From the NCBI GenBank assembly GCA_040506195.1, contig JBEVXH010000002.1, positions 572,904 through 636,903 of the forward strand: a stretch of DNA of 64,000 bases. Direction: 5' to 3'. The stretch is from Thiodiazotropha sp040506195. GTDB taxonomy: Bacteria; Pseudomonadota; Gammaproteobacteria; Chromatiales; Chromatiaceae. Below, piece after piece: positions 1 to 5,816 of this stretch. Numbering within the stretch: the stretch's first letter is position 1; each line of letters starts with the position of its first letter. A program made the position numbers and the translations under genes. Under the pieces are notes generated by a model, which was given only the letters and a program-made list of their open reading frames with translations, did not search any database and was not told the origin of the DNA.

Positions 1-1243
1 TGATTGGAACACCGGCTGGATTCTCCCATTCCGGATCAATCGAAGGACAAGCGGCGGCGGGCGCGGTGAAACGTGCATTGGGATGAGCCGCCGGGCGACC
101 ACAACCTATGTTCCAATCATCTCCGCGCCAGTCGATCATGTGCTCCGGCGGATCTTCCGTCAGCCCCTCCCACCATATATCACCATCATCCGTCAGGGCA
201 CAGTTGGTGAAGATACAGTTTTCACGCAATGCAGCAAGTGCATTGGGGTTGGATGTTTCATTGGTGCCCGGAGCAACGCCGAACAGTCCGTACTCCGGAT
301 TGATGGCGTAAAACTTACCGTCCTCAGGATTGGGTTTTATCCAGGCAATATCATCGCCTATCGTGGTGACCTTCCAGCCCTCAAATCCTTCCGGCGACTT
401 GAGCATTGCAAAATTGGTTTTTCCACAGGCGCTGGGGAAGGCAGCCGCCACGAAGAACTTCTTCTTCTCGGGTGTTTCCACACCCATGATCAACATATGC
501 TCGGCCAACCAGCCCTCATCCCGCCCCATCACCGAGGCGATACGCAGCGCAAAGCACTTCTTGCCCAACAGGGCATTGCCGCCGTAACCGCTTCCGAACG
601 ACCAGATCTCCCGGGTCTCGGGAAAATGGGTGATGTACTTGTCCTCGATGTTGCCGGCGCAGGGCCAGGGAACATCCTCTTCCCCCGGTGTCAAGGGTGC
701 GCCAACCGAGTGCACGCATGGCACGAATTCACCATCGTCACCCAGCACATCAAGCACTTTCTGTCCCATGCGGGTCATGATGCGCTGGTTCACCGCGACA
801 TAAGCAGAGTCGGAGATTTCAATACCGATATGTGCGATGTGGGAGCCGAGCGGTCCCATACTGAATGGGATCACATACATGGTCCTGCCCCGCATGCAGC
901 CTTTGAACAATCCATTCAGGATCGTTTTCATCTTCTTGGGATCCATCCAATTATTGGTCGGCCCGGCATCCTCTTCCCTTTTAGAACAGATATAGGTTCG
1001 TTCCTCAACGCGAGCCACATCGCTCGGATGGGATCGAGCCAGATAACTGTTGGGCCTCTTCTCCTGATTCAGGCGAATCAAGGTACCGCTTTCCACCATC
1101 TCATCACACAAGCGGTCGTACTCTTCCTGGGAACCATCGCACCAGTAAATACGGTCCGGTTCACATAACCGAGCGATCTCATCAACCCAAGCCAAAAGCT
1201 TATGATTGCTTGTGCGAACGGCGCCGTCATGTTTCGTGGTCAT
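1..1243 (-). CDS. pckG: Phosphoenolpyruvate carboxykinase (GTP), 3' end outside window
   Basis: Converts oxaloacetate and GTP to phosphoenolpyruvate, GDP and CO2 in the cytoplasm (gluconeogenesis/anaplerosis). I translated the minus strand from ATG at 1243 and the frame stays open for 414 codons to the window edge. Family landmarks are present: the N-terminal segment with RSHPSDVARVEERT, the PFSMGPLGS loop, SFGSGYGGNALLGKKC, and the kinase-1 P-loop FPSACGKTN with its reactive cysteine near residue 273. Full-length GTP-type enzymes are about 600 residues, so roughly the last third is missing here. The start is supported by AAGAGGTGG about 8 bases upstream. The 490 bp direct repeat begins only 29 bases upstream of the start codon, so the gene is likely transcribed from a promoter inside that repeat. 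The family assignment is firm. Confidence 0.95.
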   Translation of the reverse strand, partial: MTTKHDGAVRTSNHKLLAWVDEIARLCEPDRIYWCDGSQEEYDRLCDEMVESGTLIRLNQEKRPNSYLARSHPSDVARVEERTYICSKREEDAGPTNNWMDPKKMKTILNGLFKGCMRGRTMYVIPFSMGPLGSHIAHIGIEISDSAYVAVNQRIMTRMGQKVLDVLGDDGEFVPCVHSVGAPLTPGEEDVPWPCAGNIEDKYITHFPETREIWSFGSGYGGNALLGKKCFALRIASVMGRDEGWLAEHMLIMGVETPEKKKFFVAAAFPSACGKTNFAMLKSPEGFEGWKVTTIGDDIAWIKPNPEDGKFYAINPEYGLFGVAPGTNETSNPNALAALRENCIFTNCALTDDGDIWWEGLTEDPPEHMIDWRGDDWNIGCGRPAAHPNARFTAPAAACPSIDPEWENPAGVPI

Positions 1244-1271
1244 GATGAAAATCCACCTCTTAGGTTTTATT

Positions 1272-1762
1272 GTTTATAGCCCACACTCTACTCAGACAAT
1301 GGCATAAATCTGAATAGACCGAATAAAAACCGAAGTGTCAAGTATATGGGACTCGAACGGAATTCGCTATCCCAGCCTAAATTGGGATTCAGATAGCTCC
1401 GCATTAACTGGTTATGCGGGTCCATTCACGAGGTGACTGGCAGTACGTACCTTATTCAGCTCAACATTCCCAGCTGAGTAATTGAATCAGATCCAAAGGG
1501 ATGGCTTCGCGCTTCATAGAGTCATCACGTCCCTTGCCATAGTCCATGCAAGAGGGGAAAACACCCAAATTGTTCCTGTCGTGAAGATCCCTGGTAGAGA
1601 TCTAGCGCATCGACGCAGCCGACGCTTTTGCTTTTTTATATGCGTTCCGCAATATACCGACAACCTCAAAACCGAGTTTAATCCATAAACGAATTGCACC
1701 TTCATTTGTGGAAACAACCAGATTGTATTGCATTGCACGAAAACCCAACTCCACCGCCACCT
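1272..1762. repeat. 490 bp direct repeat, copy 1
   Basis: This stretch is about 96% identical, without gaps, to 11761-12251; I counted roughly 18 differences. Both copies are in the same orientation, 10,489 bp apart. No terminal inverted repeats or target duplication were seen, so it is not an obvious insertion sequence. Reading on the minus strand it holds the C-terminal part of a GNAT acetyltransferase and about 330 bp of non-coding DNA with small hairpins and a sigma70-like promoter. One edge lies just upstream of pckG; the other lies inside the GNAT fragment. Confidence 0.9.
1313..1341 (-). promoter_or_regulatory. Sigma70-type promoter inside repeat copy 1, facing pckG
   Basis: On the minus strand TTGACA (1336-1341) is followed after exactly 17 bases by TCTATT (1313-1318), a full -35 match and a 4/6 -10 match. 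It points at pckG about 70 bp away. The same sequence is present in repeat copy 2 at 11802-11830, where it points at a decayed gene. Activity is inferred from sequence only. Confidence 0.5.
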
Positions 1763-1788
1763 GCTGGGCAATCAAGCGCAGCGCCTTA
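1602..1788 (-). pseudogene. GNAT acetyltransferase C-terminal fragment (copy 1)
   Basis: The minus strand reads from KALRLIAQ through VELGFRAMQYN and STNEGAIRLW to KLGFEVVGILRNAY before a stop. This is the classic C-terminal half of a GNAT N-acetyltransferase (acetyl-CoA binding helix, then the SxNxxAxxLWxKLGF strand). The N-terminal half and start are absent: the reading frame begins right after the TfoX-like stop codon. Most of it lies inside the 490 bp repeat and it has a partner relic at 12091-12251. It is not expected to be functional. Confidence 0.7.
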
Positions 1789-2052
1789 TTAGCCGATTTG
1801 TGCCTTTAGCTGTTGTTTCCTCTGTTCACCGATTTCACCCCAGTGCTCGTCAGTCAAAGCCCCTTCAAATGAATACAGGTAGTAACAGACCGGCAGCGTT
1901 TCGTCTGGATACCTCTCCTTGATCAAGCGATGTGCGCCAACAGCACCGACTCGCCTTAAATCGTCTTCGGAAAATATCCCAACCTCATTCAACCTACCGG
2001 CAATTTTCTTGCCTATATTTTTTAGGTCTGCGAGGCTATTATTCTGAGACAT
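1789..2052 (-). CDS. Stand-alone TfoX C-terminal domain protein
   Basis: An 87-residue protein consisting of one TfoX C-terminal (helix-hairpin-helix-like) domain: a NSLADLKNIGKKIAGRLNEVGI start, a LRRVGAVGAHRLIKE centre and a LTDEHWGEIGE end. In longer TfoX/Sxy proteins this domain accompanies a regulator of competence; single-domain versions are frequent in integron cassettes and their role is unknown. The ATG at 2052 has AGGA about six bases upstream; two upstream in-frame starts exist but lie deeper in the previous gene. The start overlaps the end of the VOC gene by 14 bases, suggesting coupled translation. Confidence 0.75.
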   Translation of the reverse strand: MSQNNSLADLKNIGKKIAGRLNEVGIFSEDDLRRVGAVGAHRLIKERYPDETLPVCYYLYSFEGALTDEHWGEIGEQRKQQLKAQIG

Positions 2053-2455
2053 AATCATCCTGATATTCTTCGGTCGGTTCAAAAGACTGAACAATGTCTA
2101 AATAAATCCCGTTCGGGTCTTGGATGCAGAAGTGACGTTGCCCCCAATCCTCGGACCGCAACTCAAGCACGATGTTGAGTGAATTAGATTTTGCTGCTGT
2201 GAAAGCGGTATCTGCGTCTTCCACTTCCAAGCTGAATATAACGCCTTCACCAATGTATGGCTTTTGAAATATTGGGGGTTGGGTAGGTTGATCTGGCAGC
2301 AGAAAACCCACCTGAACGCCCGACTTTGAAACCAAATGAATGTACCAATCACCCGAAAAGACAACATCAAAGCCAAGGTTCTCTGTATAGAAAGATTTCG
2401 CTGCATCGAGGTTCTTAACCGTAAATACAGGAAATGAGCTTTTTGGTTCGATCAT
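2039..2455 (-). CDS. VOC (glyoxalase/bleomycin-resistance type) protein
   Basis: A 138-residue protein of the vicinal oxygen chelate superfamily, with two beta-alpha-beta-beta-beta modules: FPVFTVKNLDAAKSFYTENLGF at the N-terminus and the typical C-terminal WGQRHFCIQDPNGIYLDIVQ strand. The Glu/Asp/His metal-ligand positions are only partly recognisable, so it could be an enzyme or a drug-binding protein; the substrate cannot be read from sequence. ATG at 2455 has GGAG six bases upstream. It is sandwiched between a GNAT gene with an attC-like tail and the TfoX-domain gene on the same strand, an arrangement typical of gene cassettes. Confidence 0.8.
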   Translation of the reverse strand: MIEPKSSFPVFTVKNLDAAKSFYTENLGFDVVFSGDWYIHLVSKSGVQVGFLLPDQPTQPPIFQKPYIGEGVIFSLEVEDADTAFTAAKSNSLNIVLELRSEDWGQRHFCIQDPNGIYLDIVQSFEPTEEYQDDYVSE

Positions 2456-2481
2456 GTGTGACTCCTCTCTTGTCGGCTTGT

Positions 2482-2548
2482 ACCCAACTCAGCGGCCGCT
2501 GAAAGTGCGCGGTGCCTGAAGCGGTCCATCTGCATGCGTTTGTTAGGC
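2482..2548 (-). other. attC-like recombination site
   Basis: On the minus strand GCCTAAC (2542-2548, overlapping the GNAT stop codon) fits the attC R'' core RYYYAAC, and 67 bases on GTTGGGT (2482-2488) fits the R' core GTTRRRY. Between them GCAGATGGACCGC and GCGGCCGCTG can pair. Overlap with the stop codon of the preceding gene and a length near 60-70 bp are usual for attC sites. The two cores are not well complementary to each other and no integron integrase gene is in the window, so this is only a candidate. Confidence 0.35.
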
Positions 2549-3103
2549 GGCAGCATCGGGTTCTCTGGTTAAGTAGCGCATTTGCTCACCTGATTCGGTA
2601 AAGGTTCGGAATAATCTAAACCCTGCCTTCTTAAAAGCTTTCCTGGCGCGTTGATTGGATTCAGCGGTGGCCATGCCTACAATTTGGACACCATCATCGC
2701 GTAACTTGGCAAGTAGTTGGGTCAAAGCCTCGGGATCATATCCATGTCCCAAGGCAGACGGCTCTCCGATCATGATATCGATATCGACCAAATCTGCTGG
2801 GAGGTCAGCGAGTCCTGCATCCGCAAGTTCTTGGGGGGTAGGTGTCTGCCAACAAAGATAGCCGATTGGAGTGCTATCGGCCAAGATAATAGCTGAAGCC
2901 GTAGTGTCGTGGTTTCGGATCGCAGTAATCGCCTCTTTGGGATTGCCCCACCAGCGCGCCACATGGGGATACCTTAGCCATTTTTCGACCATAGGCAAAT
3001 CGCCTTTGGAATTGAAAGATGATAACAAGTGTAGCTGCGCAAAGTTGACCTGGTTTGTACCGTGAGGGCTGATCAATTGTTTTCGTTGATCTGTGTCATT
3101 CAA
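2543..3103 (-). CDS. GNAT N-acetyltransferase, distant AAC(6')-type
   Basis: A 186-residue GNAT protein. It shows WLRYPHVARWWG near residue 42, the strand GYLCWQTP, then DLVDIDIMIGEPSALGHGY as the acetyl-CoA loop and SNQRARKAFKKAGFRL at the C-terminus. The layout resembles aminoglycoside 6'-N-acetyltransferases, but substrate cannot be assigned. The acetyl-CoA loop reads GHGYD where family members usually have G or A as the fifth residue, which may weaken binding. The reading frame opens with TTG at 3103; an ATG at codon 38 would cut into the WLRYPHV region, so the longer form is more likely. Its stop codon overlaps the attC-like site. Confidence 0.75.
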   Translation of the reverse strand: MNDTDQRKQLISPHGTNQVNFAQLHLLSSFNSKGDLPMVEKWLRYPHVARWWGNPKEAITAIRNHDTTASAIILADSTPIGYLCWQTPTPQELADAGLADLPADLVDIDIMIGEPSALGHGYDPEALTQLLAKLRDDGVQIVGMATAESNQRARKAFKKAGFRLFRTFTESGEQMRYLTREPDAAA

Positions 3104-3292
3104 GATATATATCGTTGATGGTAGCTTTTACTCTAACAATAAGAATCTAATCTGATTTATATAGTTGTCTTTCTGCAGTTTCTTGTAGTCACTTTTCGGT
3201 TTTTCCAGTAGTCGCTGTACGGTTGTTTATCACCTGGGGATGAGAGGGGCGCGCACGTTTCACGCCGGAACTTTCTCAAGGAGACGGGATAA

Positions 3293-3433
3293 TTGGCGAT
3301 GCCCGCTGCCGCATCGAGCCGCTCCACGGCCTACAACCCCGAGTGGTTAGGAGTACCACTGATACGCTCCTATCGGGAGAAAGGCCTGGGCCAGGATCCC
3401 AAGAGAGTGGAGGTATTTTTGGAAGAGGTCTGA
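3293..3433 (+). CDS. Small hypothetical protein at head of the arr-like operon
   Basis: A 46-codon open frame. AGGAGA at 3279-3284 sits about 8-9 bases before TTG 3293, with an in-frame ATG at 3299 as the alternative. The C-terminal half has NPEWLGVPLIRSYREKGLGQ, which looks protein-like (mixed hydrophobic and charged). It ends 24 bases before the cytochrome c gene, so it could be the first gene of that operon or a leader peptide. I do not recognise a family. The flanking 3104-3292 shows nothing else. Confidence 0.4.
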   Translation: MAMPAAASSRSTAYNPEWLGVPLIRSYREKGLGQDPKRVEVFLEEV

Positions 3434-3457
3434 TTACTAAAAAATAGGTTACTTAAG

Positions 3458-5074
3458 ATGATCGGGAAGCTAGGGCGCTTGATAACGTTTTTTTTAATAG
3501 GCTTGACTATCAACAGCTCCCACGGGGCTTTTGAAAAAAAGCCGGAAACGGTCACTCCAAAGCCCTTGCAGCTGTCGACCGCCGACCATTCCAGCTTCGA
3601 GGTCTTGCAACAGAGATTTAAGTCCGGCATGGAGCTGACGAAGGCGTGCCTCAGTTGCCATAACCTGGCTGCCAAGCAGGTACATAAGTCCAGTCACTGG
3701 AATTGGGAAATTCCGAACGGCAAGACCGGACAGATGGTCGGTAAAAGGAACGTCCTGAACAGCACGATGTTTGCGACCACGTCGAACGGACCCTATTGCG
3801 CCCGCTGTCATATCAGCAACGAATGGAAGGAGGAAGGGTTCGACTTCACGTCCGAAGAGCAGGTCGATTGCCTCGCCTGTCATGACACCACCGGGACCTA
3901 TGCGTCCAACAAAATGCATCAGCTACGTGTCAAGTGCTCGGCCTGCCATGTGGAATGGGACAAGTCCAAGGCGCGCGAGGTGGTCCGCAAACCGAACTTA
4001 TCCGAACTGGCGAAACAGGTCGGCAAGCCAACCGTGCAATCCTGTGGTGGGTGCCATTTCTACAGTGACGGGGGTGATGGCATCAAACAGGGCGACCTCG
4101 ATTCATCGCTGGCGACAGCCCCCCGCCACCTCGACGTGCACATGGCGCAAGACGGACTCGATTATAGCTGCACCACATGCCACAAAACCGAATGGCACCA
4201 GATGATGGGGAGCCAGTATGAGCCTGCGAGCAAGGATGAACACGGCATAGACGTCGTTGGTGGCAGCCGCGCAACCTGCGAATCCTGCCACGGCCTGACG
4301 CCCCACCCGGAAAGCGCCAACCCCAAGCTAAACAATCACATAGATCGGATCGCCTGCCAGACATGCCATATCCCCGCTTTGGCGCGTGGCGGCCTGCCGA
4401 CGAAAACCTATTGGGATTGGTCGACGGCCGGTCGTCTCAATGAAAAGGGCAAGGCGATCGTCGAAAAGGATGGCGAGGGGCGCATCACGTACTCATCACA
4501 ACGGGGAAGCGCTCAGTGGGCCGAGAACTTGGTTCCGGAATACGTCTGGTTCAATGGCCAGATCGAATTCACAACCATGGATGACAGCATCGATTCCACC
4601 GGGGTCGTGCAGCTCAACACTCTCGCGGGTGGTCCTGATGATCCCAAAGCCCGCATATGGCCGGTCAAGACCTTGCGTGGGAAACAACCCTTCGATGTGG
4701 AAAAGGCGACCCTCGTGCCGGCGAGCTTGTTCGGAAAGAAGAACGATGGCTACTGGAAGACCTTTGACTGGCTGGCATCCATCGATGCCGCAATGAAGGT
4801 GGCAGGCAGGGAGTTCAGCGGTCAGGTCGGTTTTGTCGAAACCGAAATGCGCATCCCCGTCAATCACATGGTCGCGCCAGCCGAGGATGCTCTCGCCTGC
4901 GTGTCCTGTCACAGCAGGGATGGCCGCATGAAAGATGTTGAAGGTCTTTATATGCCGGGCATTGGCAGCCTGCCCATACTCGATAAACTGTTCTTGACCA
5001 TGGCATTGCTGGCGCTGATTGGCGTGCTCTTGCACGGCGCGATTCGCGTTATCTCAAGCCAAAAGAAGGGATAA
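3458..5074 (+). CDS. Nine-haem cytochrome c, octahaem tetrathionate-reductase (Otr) family-like, membrane anchored
   Basis: A 538-residue periplasmic multihaem cytochrome. An N-terminal hydrophobic signal (residues 5-22) is followed by nine CxxCH motifs starting at cysteines 64, 114, 138, 160, 196, 238, 274, 300 and 481, and a C-terminal transmembrane helix at about 520-535. The order of motifs and the KACLSCHNLAAKQVHKSSHW segment recall the octahaem tetrathionate reductase family; the ninth motif, far from the others, is extra. It is followed after 4 bases by a cytochrome b gene and then by an ArrA-type molybdoenzyme, so its likely role is electron transfer between membrane quinol and that enzyme rather than tetrathionate reduction by itself. 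That role is inferred. The start has only a weak ribosome site. Confidence 0.85.
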   Translation: MIGKLGRLITFFLIGLTINSSHGAFEKKPETVTPKPLQLSTADHSSFEVLQQRFKSGMELTKACLSCHNLAAKQVHKSSHWNWEIPNGKTGQMVGKRNVLNSTMFATTSNGPYCARCHISNEWKEEGFDFTSEEQVDCLACHDTTGTYASNKMHQLRVKCSACHVEWDKSKAREVVRKPNLSELAKQVGKPTVQSCGGCHFYSDGGDGIKQGDLDSSLATAPRHLDVHMAQDGLDYSCTTCHKTEWHQMMGSQYEPASKDEHGIDVVGGSRATCESCHGLTPHPESANPKLNNHIDRIACQTCHIPALARGGLPTKTYWDWSTAGRLNEKGKAIVEKDGEGRITYSSQRGSAQWAENLVPEYVWFNGQIEFTTMDDSIDSTGVVQLNTLAGGPDDPKARIWPVKTLRGKQPFDVEKATLVPASLFGKKNDGYWKTFDWLASIDAAMKVAGREFSGQVGFVETEMRIPVNHMVAPAEDALACVSCHSRDGRMKDVEGLYMPGIGSLPILDKLFLTMALLALIGVLLHGAIRVISSQKKG

Positions 5075-5078
5075 AGTC

Positions 5079-5708
5079 ATGCCAAAGAAAATCTACGTGT
5101 TCAAACGTTTTGAGCGCTTCTGGCACTGGTCCCAGGCGGCGCTGATCATTGCCCTGTTGGTCACCGGCTTCGAGGTGCACGGTATCTACTCCCTGTTCGG
5201 CTTCGAGCAGGTGGTCGGCTACCACACTATCGCTGCCTGGACCCTGGTCGGCCTCTGGATCTTCGCTATCTTCTGGCACTTCACCACAGGGGAGTGGAAG
5301 CAGTACATGCCTACCCTGGAGAAGGCCGATGCCATGATCAAGTACTACGCAGTCGGCATCTTCACCAATGCCACGCACCCGTTCCGTCAGACCACGCGGC
5401 ACAAGCATAATCCGCTGCAGCGCCTCGCCTACCTGTTCGTGTTGCTGGTGATTGGACCGACCATATGGTTCAGCGGCTGGCTCTACCTGTTCTACGATGT
5501 CTGGCCTGAGTACGGACTGGCCAATCTGCCACTGGAGTGGGTAGCCGTGGCGCATGCCAGTGCTGCCTACCTGATGTTGATCTTCCTGATCGTCCATGTC
5601 TACCTGGCTACCGCCGGACATACCCCGACCGCCCATATCAAAGCGATGATTACCGGTTGGGAAGAAGTCGAAGACGAAGACGAAAACGAAGAACAATTAA
5701 GAACTTGA
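5079..5708 (+). CDS. Cytochrome b561-type membrane subunit
   Basis: A 209-residue membrane protein with four predicted helices (about 17-32, 48-68, 115-135, 155-177) of the PhsC/FdnI-like cytochrome b family. Candidate haem b ligands are histidines 16, 34, 49, 67, 159 and 173; the RFERFWHW opening and HVYLATAGH end are typical. In this family the protein oxidises or reduces quinone and exchanges electrons with a periplasmic partner. The ATG at 5079 has AAGAAGG upstream; an earlier in-frame start would overlap the cytochrome c gene. It ends with an acidic tail (EEVEDEDENEE). Four bases separate it from the cytochrome c gene. Confidence 0.88.
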   Translation: MPKKIYVFKRFERFWHWSQAALIIALLVTGFEVHGIYSLFGFEQVVGYHTIAAWTLVGLWIFAIFWHFTTGEWKQYMPTLEKADAMIKYYAVGIFTNATHPFRQTTRHKHNPLQRLAYLFVLLVIGPTIWFSGWLYLFYDVWPEYGLANLPLEWVAVAHASAAYLMLIFLIVHVYLATAGHTPTAHIKAMITGWEEVEDEDENEEQLRT

Positions 5709-5719
5709 TTATCCGGCTC

Positions 5720-5746
5720 GTGGAGAACCGACACTTGGTTTTCCAC
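5720..5746 (+). terminator. Intercistronic hairpin between cytochrome b and arrA
   Basis: GTGGAGAACC (5720-5729) and GGTTTTCCAC (5737-5746) form a 10-pair stem with one G-T pair and a 7-base loop, with no U-tract. It lies in the 108-base gap before arrA. It may be an attenuator, processing site or stability element separating electron-transfer genes from the catalytic gene. Confidence 0.4.
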
Positions 5747-5816
5747 CATGTCATCGATTCTTGAACATTGAACACTACTCAGGATTTTCCTGAAAAGACC
5801 AAGTAGGAGGAGGAGC

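Noticed and set aside
83..1168. Long plus-strand open frame at the left end
   Set aside because: It is antisense to the PEP carboxykinase gene, whose minus-strand translation shows all family motifs.
1330..1380. GTTCGAGTCCC on the minus strand, resembling a tRNA T-arm
   Set aside because: The flanking bases do not form a T-stem and no acceptor, D or anticodon arms are present.
1272..1762. Insertion sequence or MITE
   Set aside because: The repeat has no terminal inverted repeats, no target duplication and no transposase; it carries part of a GNAT gene instead.
3110..3290. Sigma54 promoter for the arr-like operon
   Set aside because: No GG-N10-GC pair with TTGC context exists upstream of the small gene or of the cytochrome c gene.
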